Positions 46,570 through 63,935 of a stretch of DNA of 64,000 nt are shown piece after piece. The DNA is from Meloidogyne chitwoodi (lineage: Eukaryota > Nematoda > Chromadorea > Rhabditida > Meloidogynidae). The notes under the pieces were generated by a model. That model saw only the letters and a list, made by a program, of their open reading frames with translations, did no database searches and had not been told where the DNA came from. A program made the position numbers and the translations under genes. The stretch is taken from assembly GCA_015183035.1 (NCBI GenBank), contig JACZZP010000003.1:930001-994000 (forward strand), read 5' to 3'. The first letter of the stretch is position 1. The number at the start of each line of letters is the position of its first letter.

Positions 46570-46790
46570 CACATTTTTCCGCAACTTTCAAAGCTGCAGG
46601 CTTTCAACGCCCAAAATATTTTCAATTCCCCCCGGCGCATCTCCCTGAAGTATTTTAATGTTCCCCATGTTATTAATTTTCCCCGTTATTTTATACACTG
46701 ATCTGAGCATACCTACGCTGGTTTTAAACATATAAAATAAATTCGTTTAAATATTTAAATTTTTAAAAATATTTTGTGACTTTTTTAATT

Positions 46791-48328
46791 TTATTGTTTT
46801 TGTTGTACTTTGTAGTAACCTCCAAATGGGCTTACACTAAGAATTGATGGTTTTAACATTGGTCTACTATTTTGATATTTCCATTTGATGTCTTGAATCT
46901 ATTAAAAAAATAAAAAAATAAATATATTTAATTTTGTATAAAAATATCAATTATACACTAAAGTTTAAATTAAAAAAGAGTATTTTTGTACAAAATATTT
47001 AAATAATATTTTTATTAAAAAAAATCAAACATATTTATTATCATTCCAGTTTTGTTGTTTTCTCCTTAATTCTACAATTTTGTCAGATTTTAATAATTTA
47101 ATTTTTCTTTTACGAGGTCCAATATGTAAATGTGATTGTGATGATATTGTTGATTTTGTTGTTGAATTAATTTTATTTAAAAATATTTTTGATTTTTGTG
47201 TATTATTGTTTGTTAATAATAAATCTTTTAAATCCATTTCATATTCTGAAAAATCTTAAAAAAATTAAAATTAATTAATTCTTTTTAATAAAAAAACCTT
47301 CAAGAATTTCCTTTTCTTTTTCTTCATTTAATTTATTTAATTCTTTTATTTCTTTAATATTATTATTATTATCAATTTTAATATTTTTATTAAATAATAA
47401 TATTTTTTTATTATTTATTTGAGAAAAACAATCAAATTTTCTAACTTCTGCAATATATAAAACTCTTTAAAAAAATATTTTTTTAAATTTTTTAAATAAA
47501 TTAATTAATTACCCTTTCTTATCAAAAATTCTCCAAATATTTGAAATATATTCAAAACCAATTTGTTGACCATTTTTATTTAATATTTCTCCACCTAAAA
47601 TCATTTGACCTGCTCTTATTTGTGCATTACCAGAAAAAACAGAATTATTTAATTTATTATAAGAACAACAAATTAATTTAATTCTATAAAATTAAAATTA
47701 ATTAAAATTAATTTAAAAACTTAACGGATAATTTGGAGTAATAAAAGTAGAAGGTGCTATTCCACCTACCCAACTATTTTTACTACAATGACTTCGAGTA
47801 AATGATTTGTCACATTTCTTTAAAAATATATAGAAAAATATATGTTATATATTTAATTATAAAATATATTTAAATATTTGAATATTATTTTACTGTAATA
47901 ACGAATAGTGAACAACAATTAATTAAAGGTATTTTTGTAATTATATAAAGGTAATAAACAAATATTTAATTCTATTATTTAATTTAAATTATACTGAAAA
48001 TTCTGAAAAAGTTTTTTGTTGAAAATTATTATTAGAAATTGATTTAATAAATCCATCCGATTGTCCCCATATTTTATAAAATTGTGCTGGATCATAAATT
48101 AATTCTTTTTTATTTAAAGACCATCCAAAACAAGAAGGCATTGAACAACCCAAAATTGGTTGATTATTTTCTTTTATCTTTTTTTATTTAAATTATTTTA
48201 AAAATTATTTTAATTAATTTTACTTCAAGACTAAAAGGAATAGCTGATTGACCACAATAAGATGCTTTATTTATTGTAATAATAATAATAAATAAATTAA
48301 AAAATAAAAATAATTTTATTTTAAACAT
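46791..48328 (-). CDS. Warthog-like (hedgehog-related) secreted protein, no Hog domain
   Basis: Secreted nematode protein with a Wart domain. It begins with a signal peptide (MFKIKLFLFFNLFIIIITI), then SYCGQSAIPFSLE, NQPILGCSMPSCFGWSLNKK, IYDPAQFYKIWGQSDGFIKS, SWVGGIAPSTFITPNYP, IKLICCSYNKL, GQMILGGEILNKNGQQIGFE and YISNIWRIFDKKGRVLY. CGxxAIPFS, LGC--P-CFGW, CC-Y--L and GQ-I-GGE--N match Wart domains as I remember them. The autoprocessing Hog domain is absent; a basic tail follows (PRKRKIKLLKSDKIVELRRK). The frame of the long last exon stops at 47025, but a donor at NKY (about 47027) joins in phase to an exon at 46791-46898 (IQDIKWKYQNSRPMLKPSIL ... FGGYYKVQQKQ), which I take as the real end. 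Confidence 0.75.
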
Positions 48329-50227
48329 TTTTATTTATATTTTTAAAATTAAATAAAATTAAATAAATAATAAAATAAAAATTATTTAATATTTTTATTG
48401 TCTAATATTTATTTAAAAATAATAAAATTAAAAAAAATAATATTTTTAATGATTAACTATATTAAATAAATTTATTAAAAAATTAAATAAATAAAAAAGG
48501 ATATTTTTTAAAATTATTTTCTGATCTATCTATTTAATTAAAATAAATTAATTAGAATTATTTTATTTATTTTCATGCTGTTTTATATTTTATTTATTTA
48601 TTTTTATAAATCTAGTTTTAAATTTCTGCTCTATTTTTATAATCTTGATTTTCTTTTTTTAATTTATTAATTTTTAATTAATTTAAATAAAATATATTTA
48701 ATTAATTAAAATAAAAATTAATTTTATTTAATAAATTAAATAAATATTTTTTTTAAAGTTATAAGAAATAATTAAAAAAAATCTTTTTGACGGCATTTTC
48801 TTCTTCTTTTAATATTTTCTTGTCTCAATTAATGTTTGTTTGTTTGTTATTATATAATTAAAGTTAAGCAACAAACAAAAATAAGCATGAAAATAAAAAA
48901 TATTTTTTTTCTTTTTTTAATCCTATTATTATTATTACATAAATAAATAAATATTTATTTTTATTTTCTTTTTTAAAAAATATTTTGCCGCTTTTTTATT
49001 TTAGTCAAGAAATTTTTCAAGATAAAAACAAATAAAAAATTACTTAAAAATTTATTTTAAATTTAAAAAATATTATTTTAAGTACTTATTTGTTTGATTA
49101 AAATTTTAAAAAATATTAATTTTTCCTTTTAATAAACTTAATATAATTATACAAAAATAATTTTAATAATTTATTTTTCAATAAAAATTATCTTCTTTTT
49201 TTCATATAAAAATTCTTTTAGTATTTTCTACTTAATTTTTTAATTTTATTTGAAAATCAGACACACAAAACTATTTTATAATCTCAGCGCCGTGTCTTTT
49301 CGGTATTTTTTTGAGGTAAAAAGAAAAATTGAGGGAAAAACCACAAAAATAAAAAAGAAAAGAAATAAAAGAATTATAACCGGCTGGAATTTAAAAAGAA
49401 AAGAAAAACAGTTTTCAATCAAAAAGAAAATTTTTTTCTTTATTAAATTGCTTTAAACGCAACAAATTGTGACAGTTAAAATATAAAATAAAAATTAATA
49501 AATATATTTAAATTTAAAAAAAGAAAATTTAAAATTATTCAATACAAATTAAAAATTAATTTTTAAAGTAAAATTAATATTTAAAAAATATTTTTAAATT
49601 AAATGTTTTAAATATTTCATTTTGGATCTCACAATTTTTTTTATAAGAAATAATTTATAACTGAATTCCTCTTAATAATTAATAAAATATTAATTTTATT
49701 AATTCAAAAATTAATTTATAATAAAAATAAATTATTTTATAATTTTTTTTCTTTAAATAAATAAATTAAAAAATAATTAATTATTTATTTTCTATTGTTT
49801 TTTTTTGTCAATCAAAGTAAAAAAGTTGGCACACTTCTTTAAAATAAAAATAAGAGAAATTTTTTGTTTGATTGGAAAAATAATAATAATAAAATTATTT
49901 ATCAAGGTCAATTTTCTTTTAGAAAATAATATTATTCTTTATTTGTTTTTTTAGCTTTAAAAAAATAAGTTTATATTTTGGCATATTTTTAAATAAATAA
50001 ATAAATAAACTAAATATATGCTTTTCTCTCTTAAATATTTGTTTTAATAATATAGTGGAAGAATCTCTTCTAAAAAAAATAAAAGAAATAATGTTAAAAA
50101 AGGTTTTTTTATTTTTAAAAATAAAAAAAATATTTAAATGAATTTTAACAATTACGTAATGTTTACACAAAAATAAAAAAGAAAGAAATAAAATTAATTA
50201 AAATATTATTTTCTAATTAATATTTAA
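48329..50227. other. 1.9-kb extremely AT-rich spacer
   Basis: Almost only A and T, with TTTATT/AATAAA runs. The open frames here (for example 49250-49456 and 49919-50170) are lysine- or phenylalanine-rich translations of AT sequence and are not convincing. Confidence 0.5.
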
Positions 50228-54460
<4,233 letters not shown>

Positions 54461-56467
54461 TTTATTTTATTTATTTATTTTTAAATTAAAAAAATAAAAT
54501 TAATGAATTAATATTTATATTTTATTTATTCAGTTAAAATAAATTACAGTAGGAAAAAGAATTGTTTGTGTGATTTTATTATAAAAATATTTAAAAGAAG
54601 AGAAAAGTGTAACGCCTTTTCTTTTTTTTAAATTTATTCTTTTATTATTTTTTTTTGCTCCGCCTTTTTAAAAAATAAATTATCCAATAAAAACTTTAAA
54701 AAAATATTTTTAAATTTATTTAAAATTTAATAAATATTAAAAAATAAATAAAAATTAAATTTTTAAAAATTTAATTTTAAAAATAAAAATTAAAAAAATT
54801 ACCTTTTTTATTTAATTAAAAAAAGGTTTTATTTTATCTTTTTTATAAAATCTTAAAATATATATAAATATATATTATAATAATAATTCATAATAATATC
54901 TTCATCAAAACTTGACTTTCCCGCAATTCTCGCACATAATTCTTTTTTTATTTCTTCTCTTCTTTTGAGGTATTTCTCACATTTTTAACCCTTAAATAAT
55001 AATTTATATGTTTATTTATTATAAATATATTTATATTTTTTAAATAAATTATTATTATATATTATTTTATTATTTTAGTAAAATATTTAATTTAAAAAAT
55101 AATATTAAAAATTTTAAATTCAATTTAAATAAATATTTAAAAAATAATAATTTAATTAAGTAAATTAATTAAAATTAAATAATATTTTTGTGTATAAAAT
55201 TAAAAATATATTTTTAAAAAATAAAAGTGTAGTATATTTATTTATTTTAAAATAATTTAGTAAATCCTCTCTTCTTTTTATTTATTTATTTTTATTAATG
55301 TTTTGTGTCCTTCAAAGTGTTGACAGTATATAATTAAATGATTATCCCCCCTCTTTTTGATTTAACTAAATTTTATTTATTTTTATAAAAAGAAGAGAAA
55401 ATGTGTTAATATAATAATAATAATATTTTTATTATTTTAATGAAAATCTTTTTTTTTAATATTTATTAAATTAAATAAATATTTGAATTAAAATTTTTAA
55501 TAAAAAAATATATTATTAATTTTATAAAAAGGCTAAGTAATTTTTTAAATTATTTGAATTATGCCTGAGGGAATAAATAAATAAATATTATTATTATACT
55601 TTTTTTTAAATCTTTAAAATAGGATTAAATTTAAGATTATTGGGGAACGTGTGAATGAATGAATGAATAAAATAGTATTTTATTATTATTATTCTTTATA
55701 AATCTTCTCAATTATTATTATTTAAAAATAAATCTTCTTTATAAAATTTAAAAAATAAGGAAAAAGTTTTTTAATTAAAATATTTATTTAATTTCTTCTT
55801 AAATTAATTTAAAATAATATAAGAACAAAACCATAATATCAGAAGTCAGCACATCGTTTGAGAAAAATAATTATTTTAAAATATTAATTTTATTAAATAA
55901 TAATATTTTTATTAAAAATTAATAAAAATACAAAAATTAATTAATTAAAAAAAATATTTTATTTTAAAATATGTCTCTTATGGTTATGATTTGCCGCAAA
56001 AAAGAAAGAGAATAAATGCCTGAGGCAGTCAATATTTTTATTTTTTTGTAACAAATTATTGTCCAGATATGTTTTATTTTTTAAGTTATTGCCGCAACAA
56101 AACAATTTTACAATCTAAGAAAAATTACCAAAATTTTGCCTAACGGCTAAATTTTGGTTAAATAAAAAAAAGAATTAAAAATAATTTTAAATATTTTAAA
56201 TGTTAATAAATAATATAAAAATATTTATTTATTTTAAAATTAATTACCAATTTATAGGTAAAAAGCTTATTTTTTAAAATTTATTTTATAATAAAAATTC
56301 AATTATTTATTAATTTAAAAACTTTTTAAAAATTAAAATATTAGGTATATATTCTTTTTTTTTTTTATTTAATTTTATTTCATTCATCCTTTAAAAAAAA
56401 CAATTTTTTATTTTACATCATTCTCAGAGATCTAATCCAAACAAATATTTAAATTAATTTAATTAAT
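54461..56467. other. 2-kb extremely AT-rich spacer
   Basis: Upstream of ZIC. Homopolymeric and dinucleotide A/T sequence. A slightly richer stretch near 55970-56160 (with TTGCCGCAA and GCCTAACGGCTAAATTTTGG) may be regulatory. No gene seen. Confidence 0.5.
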
Positions 56468-58606
56468 TTATTCTTCATTATTATCCTCTTCTTGATCAAC
56501 AAAAACAAATTTAGATGAAAATGTTGAATTTCCATTTATTAACATTGCAGACTTTGAAGAAGAAGAATTTGTAATAGAATTTGCACATGAAGATTTTGCT
56601 GATTGAATATCTGCTGAAGAACTTTAAATAAAAATAAATTAATTAAAATTAAATTAAATAAAAAAAACCTTTTATTATTAAAATAATTAATATTAACAAG
56701 AGGTATATTATTATTATTAGACGAAGAAGGTAAATGTCTAGAAGATGTTGATGTTGTTGTAGAAGAATCACCATAACAATTATTATTATTATTATTTATT
56801 TTATTATTATTATTTGAAGAAATTAAATGTTGATTAACTATTGTTGTTCTTTCATTATTATTATTATTTATATCATTACGACGATTTCTTCCACGTCTTG
56901 GAGTTATTTGACTTTAATTAAATATTTAAATAAATTATTTATTTTCTCTTCTAATTAAGTAATTAATTAATTAATTAATTAATTAATTACCTATTTTCAT
57001 TTTCACCAGTTCTTGTATAAGTAGTAAAATGAAGTCTATTTCCACGAGGAATGTGTAAAAGTAATCTTTTTAAATGTAAACGATATGGAGCATAAATTAA
57101 TGATGTAATTAATGGATTTACAATCTTTTTTTTTAAATTATTTAATTTAATTAAATAAATATATTTTACTGGATTTAAAGTTAATAAATAAAGTAAAATC
57201 CAAGCAATCCAATTCATTATAACTCTTTGTTCACAACCAATATTTGGCCAATCAAATAAATGAATTCTACAAATATTAAATATTCTATAGGGAAGTAATG
57301 AAAATGAAGTCCAAGCTGTTGTAGCAAAAATAAATACTAATGATTTTAACTATTTAAATTAAAATAAATTTAAAAAAAAATAAATAAAATACTTTGCTTT
57401 TAAAAGTAGGCATATCAACATTAGCTGCTTGACTTGTTGGTCCAATCGGTGAATTTAATTTTTGTCTAGTAAGTCTAAATAAATATGTGCTGACTACAAG
57501 AGAAGAACTAACAGGTAAAACACAAAATAAAATCCTTTAAAATAAAAAATATAATATTTAAAAATTAAAATAAAAACAAACATAAATATTTCATAAAAAT
57601 ATTTTGAATTATCAGCCATCTATATTAGAGAAAATAAAAAATATAAAAATGTCCTCCCCCAACTAACTTGTAACATACAATCAGTTGTAACAAAAACAAT
57701 ATTATCAAACCAAACATAAGATACAAATCTAATTAATTAATTAATTAATTATTTATTTAATTAAAAAAAAACCCTAAAGAAACACCCCAAACACCAATAC
57801 AAAGACAAATAGCTCTTCTTTTGGACATTGCACGTTCTTAAAATTTATTTAATAAATTAAATTAAAATAATTAATTACCATAAGAAAGTGGCCATCTAAA
57901 ATATATTAATTTATCAACATTTAATAAAGTTAATGAAAGGCCAGAAACTGCTAATCCTAACCAATTACAATACTAAAATAATTAAATAAAATTAATTAAT
58001 TATTTTTATTAAAAATTATTATAAAGAAAAGTTTTTAAAAAAAGAGATTATATTTATTTATTTAAAATAAATAAATAATTAACTATTATTTAAAATAAAT
58101 TTAAATTAATTAAAAATACATGTATTATAGCACAAAGTTGAACATGACGAAGAAAAGCATGTTTTCGTATAAGAAATTCATTTGGATGACAAAAAACTTT
58201 AAAAAAAATAATAAATAAATTAATTAAAAATAAATATAACCAGTTAATAAAAGATCACCAAAAGTCATATCTAAAAATTTAAAAATTATTATTTAATTAA
58301 TTAAATAAAATAAATAAAAAAACAAACTAATAATAAATACATGCATAGTATCACCACTTCTTTTAAATAAACGAAAAGCACAAAATATAACAAGTAAATT
58401 AAATAATGTAGAACCAGTTGATGCAGCCAAAAGAAGATCATCCATCTAAAAATAAATTAAAATTATTAAAAAAAATAATTTTAATTTTTTTTATTCATTT
58501 GGCAATTTTATATAAAATTAAATTAAAATTAATTTTAAAAATTAATTAATTATTTTTTTACCAAAGCCATCCATTCATGTTGTAATGTACAATTTTGAAT
58601 TTTCAT
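56468..58606 (-). CDS. Orphan class A (rhodopsin-like) GPCR
   Basis: Seven hydrophobic segments are visible over about eight exons: LLAASTGSTLFNLLVIFCAF (TM1), HVFIISMTFGDLLLTVF (TM2), LCAIIHYCNWLGLAVSGLSL (TM3, with the conserved Cys at its start), AICLCIGVWGVSLGFVSYVW (TM4), YFYEIFMILFCVLPVSSSLV (TM5), SLVFIFATTAWTSFSLLPYR (TM6) and WIAWILLYLLTLNPVVNPLI (TM7). The DRY motif at the end of TM3 is DKL (NVDKLIYF); NPxxY in TM7 is altered to NPVVNPLI...Y. The cytoplasmic tail is long and Asn/Ser-rich (INNNNNERTTIVNQ ... FVFVDQEEDNEE). The N-terminus is short (MKIQNCTLQHEWMAL) with no signal peptide. The ligand is unknown; a peptide or amine receptor is equally possible. Start at 58606. Confidence 0.88.
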
Positions 58607-59252
58607 TTTATTTAAATATTTTAATTGATTATTTTAAATAAATCCTTTTCTCAATTAAATATATTTTTATTTAAAGAAAATCTTTCTTTTTTTTATTTAT
58701 TTATTCCCGCCTATAATTTTAATTGAAAAAAGGAGACCAAATTTTTATTATTAAATTGCTTTCTTCCTTTTCTCCTATTTTTGGTCTTTTTATTTTAAAT
58801 TAATTTTTTTTTGAAAAAAATTAAAAATTAATCTTTTAAATTAAAAAAAGTAAAATTATAAGGAAATTGCTAAAATATTATTTTTATTTTTAATTTATAA
58901 AAAAACTAAAAAATAATTTAATTTTTTAAAAATATTTTATATAAAATTGCCAAATAAAATTATTAAAAAATACTCTAACAATTTATTATATTTTAATTAA
59001 TTAATTAAATTATAATAAATTTTATTTTTTTAATTCTGTCAAGTAATCTATGATTTTTTTGTCTTAAAAATAATAAAAAAATAATAATATAATTAATATC
59101 TTTAAAATAAATATTTAAAAAAAATAAAAGAAAATAAATATAAAATTTATGATAAAATATTTTTAATTTTTTTTATTTCTTTGCAAATATTTTTAAATTA
59201 ATTTTTGACAAAAATAATATTCTTTGTACTTTTATAAATAAATAAATATAAT
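58607..59252. other. AT-rich spacer, no gene seen
   Basis: Upstream of the GPCR. Almost pure A/T sequence. Nothing is recognised. Confidence 0.5.
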
Positions 59253-59991
59253 TTATTTATTTTTATTTCTCACAGTGTATTGAAATTGCACAAAACGATC
59301 AGATTCAAAACAATTTTGTAAAAGCATTTCCTCTTCTTCTTCTTCAATTTCAACAGAAGAGGGAAATTCAATAATTGGATTATGAACATTATTATTATTA
59401 TTTAAAGAATTTAATAATGTATTATTTATTAAAGAAGTTGACATTATTTGATTTAAAATATTTAATGATGATGATATTGTTGTTGAGGCTATTAACTTTT
59501 TTAATAAAATGATTTTTTTCTTTTTCTTTTTTTTTTAATTTTACAAACAATTTATTTATTTTAAATAATTAATTAATTAATTATTTAATTAATAAATAGG
59601 ATAAATATTTTTTATTTTCGGAAAATTCCTCACCGAAGATGAATTATTTGAAAATTATTTTCTATAAAATTCCTCTTTTAACATAAAAATTCTCCTCTTA
59701 AATTATTTTGAATAACTTAAAAAAATGTATTATTTTAAAATAATTTTATTAAAATAATCCAAAATTATTTTAAATTTTCAAATAATTCATCTCTGGAAGA
59801 AATTTCCCGAAAAAGAGGAAATTCTGAAAATCTTTTGGGAGAAATTTTCCGTTCACAATAAAATTAAAATTAAATTAAAATTAAAAATATTATTTTATTT
59901 AAATAAAAATAAAAAAAGAAATACTTGATTCAATATTTGAAATATCAAAAGTTGATGTTTCTGAAGAAACTGAAGAAATTGGTTGTTTCAT
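59253..59991 (-). CDS. Short Asn/Ser-rich protein, unknown
   Basis: Two exons can be joined in phase: exon 1 (59925-59991) encodes MKQPISSVSSETSTFDISNI, and exon 2 (59253-59488) continues STSTTISSSLNILNQIMSTS, then an Asn-rich stretch, an acidic run (VEIEEEEEEMLLQ) and NCFESDRFVQFQYTVRNKNK. The product would be about 100 residues. No domain, signal peptide or membrane segment. The intron (59489-59924) contains an imperfect inverted repeat. Alternatively only the exon-2 frame from the internal ATG at 59444 (63 codons) is used. Support is moderate: splice sites and phase fit, but no homology is recognised. Confidence 0.45.
59610..59850. repeat. Imperfect inverted repeat in intron
   Basis: GATGAATTATTTGAAAATTA on the left mirrors AATTTTCAAATAATTCATC on the right, and CGGAAAATTCCTC-type motifs sit outside both arms. 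A related CCGGAAAATTCCTCTCC occurs near 46411. It could be a worn MITE; no target duplication was identified. Confidence 0.4.
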
Positions 59992-62344
59992 GGATTTATT
60001 ATTTTAAAAAATTGAAAAATTAGCTAAAATTTAAAAAAAATAAAAAAAAGATGTGTGTTTATAATAAAAATAAAAACAAATAAAGCTAATAAAAAGATTT
60101 AAAAAAATAAATAAATAAAAATATTATTTTAAAAATAAATAATTTGTTTTTAACATTTAAAGGGAAATAATTTTATAATACCAATTTTTTTAAAAGAAAA
60201 TATTATTTTATTAAATTAATTTAAAAATAAAATAAATTATTATTTATTTTATTTTTTAAAAATTTTTTAAAAATTTAATAAAATATTTGTAAGTAAATAA
60301 AATATAAGTAAATTTGTTTAATATTTTAAATTCTTTTTATTTTTAGAAAATAATATTTATTTATTTTTTAAATAAATATTATGTAAATAACTTTAAAAAA
60401 TAAATAAAAAAGGCTTATCAATATTTTAATATTTATAAATTAAGGAATGTGTTATTTTCAAAATAAATAAAAAGTTTATCAAATTATTTTGTAATTAATT
60501 AATTTAAAATATTTATTATTACTGGTTTTAAAACTAAAAATATATTTATTTAAATAAATATATTATTTATTTTTTAGTAGAGAATAAATTATTAAATATT
60601 TTTAATTTTAAAAATAATCTATTAAACAAATGACAAATTTTTAAATTAAATAAAAATTATTATAAAATTAAATAAAATTTGATACTTTTTTTTTAAATTT
60701 TAAAAAAAAATATATTTAATTTCAGAAACAGATGTAAAATAAAAAAAATAAAATAAATGTATTTATGTGTTGAGATAATTCTTTTTTTTTTCTTTTAACG
60801 TCCAAAAATCCTTTTCCCCTTCTAAATATTAATAAACAAAAATAGGAAGCAATAAATACGGAAGAAGAGTAAAAATTAGAAAAATTGAGAAAAAGATTGA
60901 TTACATTAAATTGATTATTTTATTTAAATTAAATTAATTAAAAATTATTTTTATTCCCTCTTTTATTAAATAAATAAACAAAACTGTAGCCAAAATACCT
61001 TTGAGGGGATAATTAACCACTAGAAGGAACTTTACTTTTAATTTAATAAATATCTCATCCCAATTAAAATAATAATATTTTTATTTTATTTTATTTTGTT
61101 TTAAATAAATATATATTTTAGTCTATAAATAAATAAATTAATTAAATAATTTTATTTTTGACGATACAAATTAAAGATAATAAAATGACACTCAAATAAT
61201 TAACAAATATATATATAAATAAATTGATGAGAAAAGAGAGAGAAGAGTAATTAAGAAGAAGAAAATATTTTCTATCGCCTCTCATATAACTCGTGATTAT
61301 TATTTAATAAATCTAATCATTAAAATAATAAATGCGCGTTATTATTTTTAATAACATTTTTTTTAATATTTTTCTTTCTTTTTCTCGACTTTGGAAAGAA
61401 AAAATGGTGAAATAATTTCACTTTAATTTAAAATAAATTATTTAAAAAAGAAGAGATTAGAGAAAGTTAATAATAATCAATTTTATTTTTTGTTTTATTT
61501 ATTTTCTATTTTTGGTAATTAATTTTAACATTGACCTTTTTTAATTTTTTTTAAATATTAAATAAATAGTTTTATATTTTTTAATATTTATTTAAAAAAA
61601 TAAAATTAAAAAAGCCTGTAATAAATTAACCATCGGCAAAAGATTATTTATAAAAGGCAATTTTGTGATTAATCTTTAATCAAAGAATTTAAATAAATTA
61701 ATTTATATATGTATATTTTAATATTAAAAGAGACCGGAACAAAAAAAATTTTCGGTAAATATTTTTAATAAATATATTTATAAATTAAAAAATAGCAAAA
61801 TTATTTTAAAAAATAAAAATTAAATTTTAATTTATGTATAATTAACAATTTATTGTAAATAAACAATAATTCTAGACTTTATAATTTTTTAATAAATTTA
61901 CTCTTTTTTTATTTAAAATTGTTAATAAATTATAATATTTATTTATTTTATATTTATTTTTTATTTTTCTAAAACCTGTCTGTTTACTTGTTGCAAAACA
62001 ATATTTTTAGCTTTTTTATTCAAAAAATAAATTCTACAAAATAAAATTGCAATGATATTTATTTATTTTTATATTTTCTTCTTTTTCTCTTCTATTTTTA
62101 TTTAAAAAAAATAAAAGTTGTGTGTATAATATATTTTAGTGGTTGTAGTATTATTACATTGTGCGCATTGAATAAAAAATCTAATCGAAAATCCTCTTTA
62201 ATTCTACTAAAGCGCATAAAGCGTAAAGTAATATTATTAATTTTTTTAAAAAACATTTTTTAAATATTTATTTATTATATAGAATAAACCTTTATTATTA
62301 TTTTTAAATGAAAAAAAAAATAATAATTTTTAAAATTATTTAAA
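59992..62344. other. 2.35-kb extremely AT-rich spacer
   Basis: Lies between divergent genes and should hold both promoters. Rich in AAATAAATAAAT-type runs. No gene or repeat with clear borders is seen. Confidence 0.5.
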
Positions 62345-63935
62345 ATGATTTCAACTTCTTCAATTAATTTACCTTCTAATAATAATGAAGGTATTATTTC
62401 AAGAATTTTAAGAATTGGAATTAAATTTGCTCAATTATTTACTTCTTTATTTTTGGTTTGTAAAATATTTATTAATTTATTAATTTTTAATTAAAAAGAC
62501 AATATCAATGTATAATATTGGGCCTTATTGGATATTTATTGCAGCCTCTTTGGCTATTCCTCTTTATGGTTTTATTTTTTAATTTATTTTAATTAAAAAA
62601 AAGGTTTATTTCTTATATTTAAATCACCTGAACATTTATTAAATAATCATCCACTTCCATATATTCGATATAAAGCTTTGGAAAGATTAAGGAGTTGGTT
62701 ACGTGTTGATTTAGCTATTTGTTCTACAATGGTTATTTTTTAATTAATTAATTTATTTATTTTATTATTTTTTAATTAAAGGCAATTTTATGTTTTTTAC
62801 TTTCAATAATTCTTTTTATTATTTATCTTCTTGAACATTCAATAAATATTTTTATTTTAAGTTCAGCATCATCATCTTTATTTTTAGCTGTTTTATATTC
62901 TTTAAATATTTTATTAAGTGCTCGTTGTTTAAAAATTGGAAGTGTTGATCTTTTTAGAGAAAAAGTATTTTTTTAAATTAATTAAAAATAATTAATATTT
63001 ATTTAAAAAAAAGAATTCATTTATTCAACAATCTCCAAAATTATCCACAACATGGGAAAGTGCTCAAAGTCCACAACCGGTTAAAAAATAATTTTTTAAA
63101 ATTAAAAATAATTAATTATTAGACAATAATATTACCTTCAATATCTAATAATAATAATAATTTAATTTTTGAAAATATTGAAAAATTAGAAGAAAATTGG
63201 AGACAAATTCCTATTAAAGTATTTTTATTAAATAAATAAAAAAAATATTTTTTTAATTAAAAAAAGCAAACAATAACATTATCTGGTGAAAATAAAAATA
63301 TTATTATTGAAGAAGAAGAAAATGATCATTGCCTTAGACTAGAACAACGGCAACGAACTCCATCCGGTGAAAATATTGCAATGATTTTTGGAAGAAATAA
63401 AAATTATAGACAAAAAGAGAAAAATGAGTAAATTAAATTAAATAAATAAAATTATTTATAATTTAATAATATAGAAAAGAACAAAAACTAACAAAATATA
63501 ATAATAATGGAAAATATTTAATTAATGAAAATAATGAAATAATTAAAAATGAAAAACAAAATAATAATAATAATCCAATAATTTATAAAAAATTAAAAAA
63601 AGATTTGAAAAATAAAAATATTTTTGAAGAAGAAAAATCTTTAGAAGAAACAAAAAATGAAGAAAATATTAATAATAAAATAAAATATTCACCAATACGT
63701 CTTAGACGTCGTTATCAGAGTGCTTCTTCTTCATCTAAAAATTTTGAAGAAGAAAGAGAAAGTCCTACAATAATTGAAAGAGGTTTTTTTAAAAGATTTT
63801 TTATCAAAAAAATATATTAATTAATTAATTTAAGCTAACAGCTCTTCTCCTTATTACCAACGACATTTTCAAGAAAATGAAGAATTATCTAGAACTAGTC
63901 CTTCTTATTGGAAACATCAAATTACTGAACTTTAA
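62345..63935 (+). CDS. Multi-pass membrane protein with charged Asn-rich tail, unknown
   Basis: I do not recognise the family. About nine exons join in frame. The N-terminal third has three or four hydrophobic segments: IGIKFAQLFTSLFLTISMYN, PYWIFIAASLAIPLYGLFLI, LAICSTMAILCFLLSIILFI and ILSSASSSLFLAVLYSLNIL. Between them is a basic loop (PYIRYKALERLRSWLRVD). This spacing suggests a tetraspan (four-pass) protein such as a MARVEL- or claudin-like one, but I see no diagnostic motif. The C-terminal two thirds are hydrophilic: Gln/Pro/Ser, acidic (IIIEEEENDHCLRLEQRQR) and Asn/Lys-rich, with YSPIRLRRRYQSASSSSKNF near the end. The last exon ends SYWKHQITEL. The ATG at 62345 (MISTSSINLPSNNN) is the first in frame. 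Confidence 0.75.

Noticed and set aside
49250..49456. Lysine-rich 68-codon frame
   Set aside because: Translation of A-rich sequence in a spacer, with no splice sites or homologue features.
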